Position numbers and translations under genes: made by a program. Shown here piece by piece: positions 31,773 through 42,106 of a DNA stretch of 64,000 bases (within the stretch, counting starts at the first letter, position 1; each line of letters starts with the position of its first letter). Origin of the DNA: Hygrocybe punicea (lineage: Eukaryota > Basidiomycota > Agaricomycetes > Agaricales > Hygrophoraceae); the NCBI GenBank assembly GCA_963556145.1, contig OY744471.1, positions 4,953,590 to 5,017,589 of the forward strand, in the 5' to 3' direction. Under the pieces are notes generated by a model. It did no database searches, had not been told where the DNA came from, and saw only the letters and a program-made list of their open reading frames with translations.

Positions 31773-34700
31773 ATACCCCCGGAACAAGGGGAATCGTCCC
31801 GATTAACCGGAAGAACAAAGAACAAGGGAAACAAAGAACAAGGAAAAAAAGACAAGGAAAGAACAGACAGTTTAACGACATGATCAAGGTCGGCAAGAAA
31901 TCAAAGACATGAAGAAGGAAAAAATGTCAGTCCAAAGGTCATTGAATCATGAAGACGTTACTGAGTTACAAGGGTTTCAAAAGAAATATATCCGGGTTCG
32001 TCCAATTGTTTTTTTGTCATTTTTTGTCATTTCCAACAATCAGGGGTTGTTGTTTCTTTGTCATTAAATCGTCAAGGGTGTCGGGGTTGGAAGAAGTGAG
32101 GGGTTGTCGGGGTCCAGGTGGTTATTCAAGGTATGTCGTAGTTTGATAACATTTCGGTTGTGTCATCGGTCTGAAGGGGAGTAGGTGGTCGGCGTTTTGG
32201 GGATGAGGGGAGTTCTGGGTGTCAGAAGTTTATAGTCATTACGGACACTTGAATGGGCATAGATTTATATTGTTTCAGATATCGGTGTTGTTGACTGATC
32301 GTGGATTTCCTACACTCAAATGGTGTGCGAGATTTCTTCATATTCCATGAATGCAACAAGGTTTGGTGTTGGCCAGAGGATGTTTGGGGATTCGGGATAA
32401 GGAAGGTGAAAGAATTGCCAGTTCCAAGTTGTACATTGGCAAAGGATTTCGGATGGGGATTCATTCTTCACTGTTTCTTTTTCTGGTGCATTTACTGCCA
32501 TACTGGTCAGCAGCACATCGGGTTCCTTTCCATATGGGATTGGAGGTCATTGGTTTGATAACCAGTATCCTTCTGGTTCAGTTCTGGTGTCCATAGACAT
32601 CAAGGTTCATTCTACGGCTTATAGCGATCATGCATGCGTCTGGAGGTCATAGATTTTATATCATTTCGGATATTCATCTCTTACTTATATAGCTGGTGAG
32701 AGAACCTGCTGCTTTGTCTCTTATTTGTATAGCTGGTGAGAGAACCTGCTACATGTTTCTCTATGGTCATGTTCCATCTGTCCATTCCATTTCTGTTTCT
32801 TCTCTTCTGTTTCTGGGTATTCTGTTTCTTCTTCTGGGTGTTTTTGTTGGTGTAAATAATGTCGAGGTCGTTTACATACAGGGGAAAGTCCATTCTATGA
32901 ATCATACACGACAGGGGTGTATCCTTTCACAAACAACATCAATCTCCAATCCAATCCATGGATGTCATTCTCCTTCCCCTTCACCATACGCTCATGCATT
33001 GCACGAAATAAGGCATGACGATGATAATCGGGTTCTTTGGTCCCATGTCTCGAGCGTTTGTTCTGCATGTTATGGCCGTCAGAACGGTGTGCACGGTCGA
33101 GTTTCTTTCTCTGGGATTGGGGAAGAAGTGGAGAGCGGCGACGTGACTGGGTTTGGAGCGAGACAAGAGGTGGAGAATACAACCATGCTCGGTATTCATC
33201 ATCCATCTCTATATGTAGTTGGTGGGTTACTTTTCGAGGGGGTGTTGGAAGATCAGTGAGACTGTCCATGTACGCATCAAAGTCATCAATGGGGGGAGTC
33301 GGATGTTCTTCACCGCAAATGTTCACTGCACCAAAATATAGCTCATTGTCCAGATCATCGAAGATAAAGGGGACGTCGAGACTCATTGTCGATGTCGACG
33401 GTGGGGACGGTGTCGAGGATGCTGGACGATACGTGCGTCACGATGATTCTGGGGTACGGGTGCAAGACGAGGAGCGGGGATCCGAACAACAAGTCGATGG
33501 AATGGTACGTCAAAATCGAGGAGAACTTGTAATTCGTGGATGAGGGTCTGGATGCGATGATTTCTTTGTGCGGTAGGCCGTAGACGGTTGCGAAGTCGAT
33601 GTAGTTCCTGTAAGATAGGACCGAGGAAAATATCGTGGATGGTGACCAGGTGGGGGATGCGAGGATCGTTCCAACTAATATAGTCAACCCAGTCGTCAGG
33701 ACGGTCGAGCAAACACCAAACGTAGGGGTCACTCCAGGACCGGCGGTCAGGCCATGGGTATGGGTGGTCTGGGGGACAGAGGTTGGCCAGGGTGACGACA
33801 AGTGGGTGGTTTAAGGAAGTTTTCCGTCTTCGGCAATTACCATGCCTCATTGTCAACATCGTGTCGGAGTTTCCAGTGATCGGTCCATGTACCAGGGTCT
33901 TGGTTGCCTCGTGGATTCGTGTGTATGATCGGGGATCAAACTACCAGAAAAAGAGGGTGTGTAGCGGGATATCACCTGATATGCCGATCCGCGCTATCCA
34001 AATTGGTAAGGAGTGGTATTTCGTATGTGTTCCGTTCATGACAATCATTATAGTCTTGGTCGTTTATTCATCCATGTCAAACAAAGAGGGTCCCCTTTCA
34101 TCTGTTCCAACAGACTACTAAGATCAACCACTTCTCTTTGTCACATGTACAGGTCATTTCAGGAATCAGGGTTTCATATGCGTACTGGCTTTCTCTGGGC
34201 TTTCTGCATTTGGTGAGGAGATGGGGGGGAGGAGGTGGAAGGAAGGCTAGGAAGGCGGTTTGAAGGATTTATTGATTTCGGTCTGTCCAGTGTGAGAGAG
34301 TCGTAATATGTCTGGTACAACCAAAACATATTTGAATCATGAAGGAGGGATACTTCCAGCGATTGGTTTGTCTAACAGTGTCCTTCTGCATCTGGGGCAA
34401 TGACAAGTCTTGTCCATTGCATCATTTCATGTCATAATTATCATATCGAGGTAGCGGAATGACAGTGGTGACGTTAGTCAGGGGTTTGTTTCGATTCAGG
34501 TTCCAGGATTGGGCTTGAGCAATTATTATGGATAAACCATAAATAATTCGCAGGGCGGCAGTCTTGAGGTTGACCATTCGGAGTATTCAACAATCGTTCG
34601 TGGTCCGGGTGGCTAGTGAACATCAACAGATTTCAGGTCTGTGTCAGTAACAGGCTAGCATCGTTCGTTCGTCCATTCGTGTGGGGTCAGGGTTGAGGGA

Positions 34701-34834
34701 TGGATAAAGTCGGGAGGAGAAGGAGAGGAAGAGGGTGTAGGGGAGGACGAGGGAGAGATTCGGGAGAGAGGAGGGGGTTCATTCGTTCATGTCGAAAGTT
34801 GAATGTCGGGGGAGTTGGGAAACGTTTAGTCTTT
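31773..34834 (-). other. Internal region of the pol-less LTR element
   Basis: Two adjoining minus-strand frames are the longest: 33383-33859 (158 codons, basic, His/Arg-rich at the end) and 32895-33386 (163 codons, acidic N-terminus then basic). Neither matches a family I know, and they overlap by 4 bp in different frames. Other frames are shorter. They may encode a protein the element needs or be filler between LTRs. Confidence 0.4.
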
Positions 34835-36493
34835 TGTTACGGATCGCTTCTGCAGCGGGCTCCGGCAACAATCAACTTAACTGGGTGGTGGTTTCCAGGG
34901 GAGAGAAGAGCAGTTTTCATTGTTGCTTATAGCTAAGACAACACTGCTAAGAAGGGGGGGTCAAGGTCCAATGTCATTGCGAGCCGTGGGGGTTACCCAA
35001 AACAAGATGAGTCTGCCCCAAGAACCAGACTAAACGTAAAGAAAGGAAAAGAAGAAAAAGTCCGAACCAACAACAAGAACAGTATATATAGTGACTGGTC
35101 TTGAGGGGAGGTAAATAGAAATACAACCATGAAGCCACAACATGTCCAACTCTACCATGTGTTCACCATGAGGCGCACATGAGGCGTCCTCATGTCGATG
35201 TTCTCGCGATCCAACTGGAGGCCCGGGTGTCATTGAGGGAGAGGTGAGGTCCAGATGACTCGGATGATTTGTCATCGGATCATGTGATGTGCAGAATTGC
35301 CTATTCGGGGTCTACACTTGCTGTAACAAGCAAGTGTGCAGTTTGGCAAGTGCATTGCACGGTCGGGTCGAAGATGGGTATCGTCCAGTGTGGGGTTGGT
35401 GATGAGAGTGTCTTGAGGTAGTGTGGATATAGTGGCAAGGTTGGTATGAAAGAAAATGAAGGAATGTATAGAGGAAAAAACCAACTAGGACAGTGGGCTA
35501 GTCGAGGTCAGACATGTGAACAGCATAAGCTGTACCGGATGACGATGTCTGTGTCAATGACGTATCGAGGGGCGGTGTCTTGTCCTGTTTGTAGAACAAG
35601 AAGGTCCACTTGATGTCGGTATTCGTCCAAGAAAGGGTATCATTGTAAACGAGTGTGGGAGGTATCGAGATCATCGATGGAAAAGGATAAATGAATGTGG
35701 GTCCAGGTTTCGAGTCATGGGCACAGGTGACAAGCTGTGGGAACAAGTCGTCGGGTACTGCAATGAAGCGATGTCGTGCGAACAATATGCAATAGGGGTT
35801 GGTTCACTGTTCGGGGAAGTCGTATGGTCTGTGGTCGAAGTCCAAAAGAATGTGCTTCGGCAATGGTCGGATTGGAGGGAACAGTGAAATGTCCTGTGAT
35901 CAGGGATTGTTCAGAGTTCGCATGCAGGTGAGGAATGTCGTCGGATCGTCAGGGAGGATAATGGTGGGCACAGGGTACGAATATGGAAACCAAATATCCG
36001 GGAATGGCAATTGTCAATTATGTGTCGATATATTGTCAAGGTGGAAGTCAGAAGTATCAATGGCGGAAGGGTTTCGGTGCCGATGCCAAAGATAGATCAT
36101 AACAAGGTAGAAACCGATCAGGAAGGTGATGGCAATGCTGCCAATAACAATTACGGTAATGAGCTGTGTCGGGAGTACAGCCATTGTGATCAGTTTGTCG
36201 TGGGATAGCGTAAACAAGATATCGAAGGGAAAAGACAATGTCGGTGACGTCCATCGGCAAGGAGACTATTCGGGTACAACAAGGTCACGTGGGAGATGTC
36301 CATGGTCGGTCTGGATTGTTCTAGAAGAAGGGACAAAAAGAGAACAAGAATAAGAAAATACAAGGATGTCCAAATGAAGAAATAATGACGTTGAAAGGAA
36401 GACAAAGGACAAAAAGAAATGAAAAAGGAAGGTGTGCAGTGCAGAATCGTCATGGTGGGTATCGGGGTTGGAAGCGGAGTTGGAAACGTAACA
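34835..36493 (-). repeat. 5' LTR of the pol-less element
   Basis: A 1,659-bp copy matching 30114-31772. The predicted transcript start (minus strand) is at 35037, within AGACTAAACGT (35027-35037), giving an R-U5 of about 203 nt up to the LTR edge at 34835. Confidence 0.9.
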
Positions 36494-36620
36494 TTGTGAG
36501 AAAACCCCTGCATTTTACTAGTGACTTTATCAGTCATGGTTGGCTAGTATACAAGGTGGTAGTGCGATGTTCAGAGGTGTGTGATCGTGTTTCCATTAAA
36601 GCAGTTCAGGGCTCATAACC

Positions 36621-36864
36621 TATTGGAATATATAGTTGCAGTGGTTGTTGACCACTAAGTTATTTTATGTGGAATGAATTATTATTTGCCTCTCTCTGAG
36701 AGGGCCTTTTATACTACTAACTAAATCTACTGGAAGTTTCTTGTGGTATGTAGAATACATGCTGTGCTTCAGCATTAATTATTGGACAGGCGTGTTTGAG
36801 TTCCTGGGTCACGTGATATGGATTACTAATCCTTTCCATGACTATTCAGCCACTATTCCTGACA
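36621..36864 (-). repeat. Copia 5' LTR
   Basis: A 244-bp copy matching 15396-15639. It contains TCACGTGA-like and TTTTATACTAC motifs. The tRNA-like primer site abuts it at 36607-36620. Confidence 0.9.
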
Positions 36865-37006
36865 ACTAGTCAACTAATTAATCATGACTAGTTGATAGTT
36901 GTGGCTATTGACTTCAGCTAAAGGAATTGCTGTACTTTTCTTGGTCATTAGCTGCAACTAAATTAGTTGACTAATGACTAGTCTTGCTGTGAACACTAGA
37001 TATTAA

Positions 37007-37457
37007 TAATTAAATGCTAAGTCACAAGTTACTAGCCAACTTAGATTGGCCTTGCTAACACTTAACATAGATATAGCATCACATATGTGCCAACATCTCT
37101 CAGTCATGTCCAGCTGCCACTGTTGGCAGTAGTTTTCTAGAGTGGCTCTAGATGTAGCATGGCCAGAGTTACATATTTATACCTATAATACAACCTCATC
37201 TGCACCATGGTGAAGGTGTCTCTTTTTGTTCCCCAGTCTCTGGGAATATTTTTTATTTATTCTGATTTATTCTGATTTATTCTGATTTATTACAGTGATT
37301 TTTGGTTTCAAACTGCATTTAAAGTTTAAGTTAATTTTTTTCCATACTACACTTCAGCAATGTCTCATACAGTTAATATAATTGTTAAAATCTTCTAGAC
37401 CCAAACAACTGTTTTGCTGAAGTGCCCACCTGAATTGATACCCCACCACTTTCAAGT
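37007..37457. other. AT-rich spacer
   Basis: I recognise no gene. A short TCTGATTTAT tandem repeat (about 37258-37290) is the only structure seen. Confidence 0.5.
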
Positions 37458-39017
37458 TATATTGGAATGACACCAACACCAACACCAGTACTTTGAGCCC
37501 CAATTGGCTGCAAACCTGTGAGAGGTGCAGTCCGCCAATTGTAGAGATAGAAGTGAATACCTCCCTCACCTTCTTCAAACTGGATGTTACATGTCAGAAC
37601 CCACAGTACAGTCATACATGTTTATTCAATCAACTCACTTGCAACCTACTGAGGAACTGGAAATTGTCTAGTTGCGTGAGAGCATTGAAGACATCGAACC
37701 GTGCGCAGCCTGCAATGATCAAGGCATCCCCTATGAGCTCACTCAGTCTATTGCTCAATGTGCCATCTTGATCACAGAACTCGTTGTTTGCAATATCGGA
37801 GGCATAATAATACAGATAAGCTGATTCAATGCTCGGATGTTGCTGAGTATCAAGGATCCGAAAGGGAAGGCTAAAGAAAGAGAAGAAATCAGTGATGTGG
37901 TGTGTCATTGGATCCTGCAATAGATAGGCTGTACATTAGCCTGGGTAAAATGTCAATGGAGGGCTATGATCATGCCTCTACAACGTAGGTCCAGACGGCC
38001 TGCCCATCTCTTCTCCCATCTCTGATATCCCCGACACCCTTCGCACTCAAGAAATGATGTGCGATGTCTTCCTTCGTCATGAGCATAGCCATGTCGAATC
38101 GCTTCATGTAATTCTCGTATAGTTGCGAAATTTCATGGGCATCTCTATCCTCCGCTTCTCGCAGACCGACAATACTGGTTTTGGAAGGCAGTCTTGCATG
38201 CTGAATTCTGGTCATACTAGGGGGAATAAAGCCAACATCAACCAGCTTCTGAAAGTTGAGGCTTCGGTGATAATATCTTCATATGAAATAGAATGAGTGT
38301 CTGCATTCGAGATTGATAGGAAGCCTAACCGGCAGGATGCAACAGGATTCACGAGCTTTTCATTGGGCGAATAGTAGATTGCTTGAGAAATCCCCTCCAG
38401 CTCGACCCGTCGCGCCAACTCTTGGCCTAAGCGGGGTGTAAGGCCTTTGGAACGTGAATCCGGTTCAATGCATAGGAAGCTAACCGCGCAAGCACGGAAG
38501 GTCCTGCATTGAGGGTCAGTAATTGGGTCGGCGCGGAAAAACAGGCCTCCTGACTTAGACCGGATCTGAACAGTTACTGGTACTCCAGAAATGAAGGCCA
38601 CAAGCTTCTTGCTAGACTTCTTACGTGCACCAACATGCCATGTTTTATGATACCCGGGAGGGGTCAAGGCCCTTTTAGAGTACTTAGTAAGCACGTGCAT
38701 AGTGCGTTGTCAGACGGGACGCACCATCGCAACAAATCGACGCTGTAGTGGAGATGTAACGACCCATCGATACTTTCCAGGTAGTAGTCCAACAAGAGGT
38801 CGTACAATTCTTTGATCTAGGGATAGAAGTTTGTCAACGGTTGTGCATGCGAAAGGAAGGCTGGAGTCACTTGGTCCGAATCATCGAGGTCAATGGCGGC
38901 CCACTCATATTCTGCCAACTCTTGTGGAAGTGATGGTACGTCCTCGACAGCTTTAGCTGGCTTGATGCTCCCATCCTTGTCTGGCCATTCATCCTCTTTA
39001 TGGGTGCATGAACAGAA
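37458..39017 (-). CDS. N-myristoyltransferase-like gene, 5'-truncated and divergent
   Basis: The product resembles glycylpeptide N-tetradecanoyltransferase, the cytosolic enzyme that transfers myristate from CoA to N-terminal glycines. Six exons on the minus strand: 39017-38871, 38816-38725, 38671-38340, 38276-37976, 37914-37639 and 37579-37458. Family motifs in order: EDEWPDKDGSIKPAK, RWALTPPGYHKTWHVG (spliced), KKLVAFISGVPV, VSFLCIEPDSRSKGLTP, RRVELEGISQAIYY, CRYYHRSLNFQKLVDVGF (spliced), YMKRFDM, HHITDFFSFFSLP, FDVFNALT and FYLYNWRTAPLTG. The fourth intron uses a GC donor (37975). Changes from the usual family sequence include RSKGLTP for RSKRLAP, GSLHLHYS for the acidic DDD-type segment, and a C-terminus ending VIPI. 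About 100 N-terminal residues are missing, because the frame closes 5' of 39017 next to the DUF6535 gene. It may be a paralogue or pseudogene rather than the essential housekeeping copy. Confidence 0.85.
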
Positions 39018-39048
39018 TCAGAATATGGCTCACTAGACAATAATTCTA

Positions 39049-40978
39049 TTACCTCGCATAACAGGTAGCGTAGCCCAGAACTATGACAGAAATGGGGGTG
39101 ATCGAAAACGTTGGAACTGCGGATGACGGAGAACTGACCTTATGACCACTCAGTTCATCGAGACCTCTTTGAGCCTCAAGAACTTTCAAAACACCCGAAG
39201 CATCTTCCATCAAAGGTTCACGCAAAAGTCTCCTCAGGAGAGGGTCCCAGAAATCCATCAGTACACGTGGGTGGAGCGAGAATCTCTCGGATGATGACCG
39301 ATCCTCAGTGTCGACACTGGTAGCAATGTTTCGCTGGCTCTTTGACGCGGCCTGCTCCCGCCGGTGGTGGTGGAGCAACCGATACTTCATTTCCAAACAG
39401 CAGCGATGGAAATGACCACATATGTCTTCCGACAGCGAATCCGCATGGTCGATGTATAGAAGAACCAATGTGAAGGCCTCGAATTGAATATCCCTATCTG
39501 CTCTGTCGAATGGCTTGGCGACGAACTGCATGAGGGGCATAAAGTATTTCCTATCCGGTATCTTTGACAAAGAATGCTGCTCGAGGTAACCGAGCGGCGC
39601 TCTGACGAAGAAGTGACAAAGAGCCTGGACCCCTTCAACAGATAAGTCTGCTGATTGATCGATAATAATGGACCACATCAATCGCACAAAACGTTTCCCG
39701 TCCGTACCACCCAGGTTCCAGTCCAGCAAAACACCAAACGTCTCTAGAATACGGACCACCGCCGGGCCTAGTGTCTTGAGTGTTGGGAGAGATTGGTTCC
39801 CAGCAGCTCGAGATGTTCGGTTTTCCGGAAGTGCCTTGAAATTTGCCTCCAGAGCAGAGAGGAGCAAACTGAATCGAGAGTGCAATCTAACCGGACTACC
39901 GACCTGGTAACGCAGCCAGCGCGAATCCCAGTCCTGGAGGAGCTCTGGAAGCTTGGGTATGGTCATCTGGCTCGCAGTAACTGTGAGAGCACATTGCAGC
40001 GGATTCCAGGTAGGATCAAGGAACGGGAGGTCCTGGACGGAGCGCTCCACACTTTCTTGCGCTTGCTCGGTAGACGCGTTCTCGAATGCCCAAGTCAACG
40101 CTTTTACAAGATCCGACTGTCTCGACAAAATGTATGTATCCCGGCTCAACCGCTGAAGGTCGATCGTGTTCCATCCACTGGAGAACGTGGTGAGTAGCGT
40201 TCTTCTTGGCGACTCCAGACGCGGGTGTCGAACCTGCTGGTAAACAGTGTTTGCGTATGCCAACAATCCGTCGACGACTTGGCGCAAGAACAAGGCCGCA
40301 GGGTTCCGATATGCACAGGTTACGGAGAACATGGGTAACCACAAGGCCATCAGAGCGACGATAAGCATCACCCCGACCACTGGTGTGACGGATAAGGCGA
40401 CGGCTTTCTGAAGGTGCCAAAGAAAATCGATTATGCCAGCAAAGAATAAGAGCAGCGAAAGTTGGAGGAACATAGGTAGGAGCCCCACGATGATACCGAC
40501 CTTCCAATGGTCGAGCGCCTGAAAACGCGACTGCCTGACATGAACAGCTTCTCGCTTAGGGTTAATGTCGGCGTAAGACATATATTCCGTCTGCCATTGC
40601 TTAGCAACAATGGCGACGAAGGCGGAGAATAGACTGAAAGCGAGAGCGAGGAACCATAAACTGTTCACCCGTATGGCAGACCCGGTAACATGAAAATCGG
40701 CATTGCTCGGAGATGTGATGTTCCTGCCATGTAGCTGAGCGGAAATTTGTCGCAGGATCGCATTAGTCGTGTCGCTCGGGTCACTTCGCAAGGCCTTGTA
40801 CGAATCAATCGCAAACGAGGTTAATACTGCAGAGAGCAGGCCGGCCTGTCGGGTATCTTTCTTCAACAACAAACGATCGTGAGACAGACAATTGAAATTC
40901 GCGCACGAAAATGAGAAGGGTGTCAATGCCCTCCTTGAACTCCGCCATTCGGCGCAGATCGTTCTTTGCCAGGGCCAT
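39049..40978 (-). CDS. DUF6535 membrane protein
   Basis: An agaricomycete multi-copy family of unknown function. Exon 2 (40845-39049) is about 600 codons. A 61-nt intron (40846-40906, GTGCGC donor, CAG acceptor) joins it to an upstream exon reading MALAKNDLRRMAEFKEGIDT, so the spliced N-terminus has the family phrase LLIFAGLLSAVLTSFAIDSY. The first in-frame ATG I accept is at 40978, but the frame stays open to about 41040 and the true start could lie there. Three strong membrane segments lie near the N-terminus (SLWFLALAFSLFSAFVAIVA; GLLPMFLQLSLLLFFAGIID; VVGVMLIVALMALWLPMFSV). The long C-terminal part is helical and soluble-looking. It ends only about 30 nt before the truncated NMT-like gene on the same strand. 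Confidence 0.85.
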
Positions 40979-41046
40979 CACGATGGAATCCCATGCAGAG
41001 TCTGCATCGACGTTACGGGGCTGTGTGTTGAAGTCATTCTAGGTCA

Positions 41047-41222
41047 TGATTCGAACTAAGCCTGCGTGATAGATTGAGACCAAGTTGTCGATTTCGTACC
41101 GTCGCATTAGTATTATTGCTTTCGATATCAGGCATTGTGGGTGCTGTACGCAGCAAGTGCCGTAGGGATGCCATATAAGGTATCCCAGGAAAATATAACG
41201 CTGCGTAACCGTAAAAGGATAT
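41047..41222. other. Short spacer upstream of the DUF6535 gene
   Basis: No gene is seen. It probably contains the DUF6535 promoter on the minus strand, but I found no clear TATA box. Confidence 0.4.
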
Positions 41223-41757
41223 TACAGCGTTTTCGGAAATCCTTGTCGCGCGTGAAAAAATAAATTAAAATAATTAATCCGGGTGTCGGGCAATTGCCGT
41301 AGTAGGGTAGCACATCATGTGACTTTGAATTATTTTGCTTGAAAAGACACTGATATGTACATTGTAAATTCAATGGGACATATATATGACATTTAACATG
41401 TAGTAAAATTAGAATGACATCCATTGAATGTTTCTGTCAACTCAAATTATTATTATTAGCTTTTATTCAGGTGATGTGATGTTACAGCAGAAAACCACAC
41501 CTCCTCCTTGAATAAAGAACTAATAATAATAATTTGAGTTGACAGAAACATTCAATGGATGTCATTCTAATTTTACTACATGTTAAATGTCATATATATG
41601 TCCCATTGAATTTACAATGTACATATCAGTAGTCTTTTCAAGCAAAATAATTCAAAGTCACATGATGTGCTACCCTACTACGGCAATTGCCCGACACCCG
41701 GATTAATTATTTTAATTTATTTTTTCACGCGCGACAAGGATTTCCGAAAACGCTGTA
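41223..41757. mobile_element. Palindromic MITE with TA duplication, Tc1/mariner or pogo type
   Basis: A near-perfect inverted repeat of about 530 bp with its centre near 41490. Arms begin CAGCGTTTTCGGAAATCCTT and contain CGCGCGTGAAAAAA. The outer TA dinucleotides (41223-41224 and 41756-41757) fit the TA target duplication of Tc1/mariner-pogo elements. No transposase is present. The arms differ only slightly (for example ACAC versus GTAGT near 41351/41630). Confidence 0.8.
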
Positions 41758-42106
41758 AGAAGGACTAATCAAGCACCTTTCAGTTTTTTGGTGAAAGAGA
41801 TAACCAAATGCGGCCTTGTGCTGAAACAGCGGCAAGGCCTGGAATTTGATAAGTATGTAATACACGAGAAGAAACGGTGCGGTGCTAAAAGCTAAGGAAA
41901 TTGGTAGGAGAGAGTAGAGAATGGTGTGGAGTAAAAGTGTGGAGTAAAAGGATGGTCCGAGGTACAATGCAACGACACAAAAGGTCCAATAAAAGGGTGA
42001 GAAAATGTGTCCGTGGGAAGCTAAATAAAAGGAAGCGGAAAGTGTCCAGGAAAGGTACAGAGATGAAGTAGTGAGCCTGGAAGGGTGATGGTGAGCACCG
42101 TTTGCA
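41758..42106. other. 3' flank of the DIRS-like element
   Basis: Probably the 3' non-coding part of the retrotransposon that follows on the minus strand. I could not find its terminal repeat. Confidence 0.4.

Larger units (their letters stand above)
30114..36493 (-). mobile_element. Non-autonomous large LTR element with no pol
   Basis: LTRs at 30114-31772 and 34835-36493 are 1,659 bp each and identical wherever I compared them, with a perfect TSD TTGTG (30109-30113, 36494-36498). The internal 3,062 bp has no gag, RT or integrase motif on either strand. Oriented on the minus strand it shares several signals with the Gypsy element at 17325: LTR starts TGTTACGTTT and ends GCGATCCGTAACA, plus an identical 45-nt block at the polypurine-tract/LTR junction (31766-31810 versus 23860-23904, inverse). 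Its primer-binding site (34822-34832) pairs over 11 nt with 35027-35037 in the LTR. It is probably mobilised by that Gypsy family. Confidence 0.92.
29694..36520. mobile_element. Fold-back hAT-type MITE, split by an LTR element
   Basis: Left part 29694-30113, right part 36499-36520. Ends are TAGTAAAATGCAGGGG and its inverse. Flanks GTGACTTC (29686-29693) and GTGACTTT (36521-36528) agree at 7 of 8. The left part is itself a long inverted repeat with its centre near 29910. The inner phrase AATGCAGGGG is shared with 28609-28928, so the two are related families. Confidence 0.85.
15396..36864 (-). mobile_element. Copia-type LTR retrotransposon, host of five or six later insertions
   Basis: The LTRs at 15396-15639 and 36621-36864 are both 244 bp and flanked by the 5-bp duplication ACTAG (15391-15395, 36865-36869). 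On the minus strand gag, protease, integrase, RT and RNase H follow in Copia order. Next to the 3' LTR is the polypurine tract AAGGGGGAG. Next to the 5' LTR, the plus strand reads CAGGGCTCATAACC (36607-36620), the anticodon stem-loop of initiator tRNA-Met, so priming by an internal tRNA site as in Drosophila copia is likely. By my alignment the LTRs differ at about 13 of 244 positions, mostly transitions, so it is older than the Gypsy element inside it. Confidence 0.93.
14934..36998. mobile_element. Outermost hAT-type MITE, split by Copia
   Basis: The left part 14934-15395 starts TAGTGTTGCCACAACTA. The right part 36865-36998 ends TGAACACTA. The flanks carry a perfect 8-bp duplication GATATTAA (14926-14933, 36999-37006). 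Once the Copia element (15396-36864) is removed, this is a roughly 600-bp element with CTAGT/ACTAG-rich arms. Everything between 15396 and 36864 arrived later. Confidence 0.85.

Noticed and set aside
38652..38700. ATG-initiated N-terminus of the NMT frame at 38700
   Set aside because: Those first residues are translated intron; splicing at 38672-38724 gives the conserved RWALTPPGYHK.
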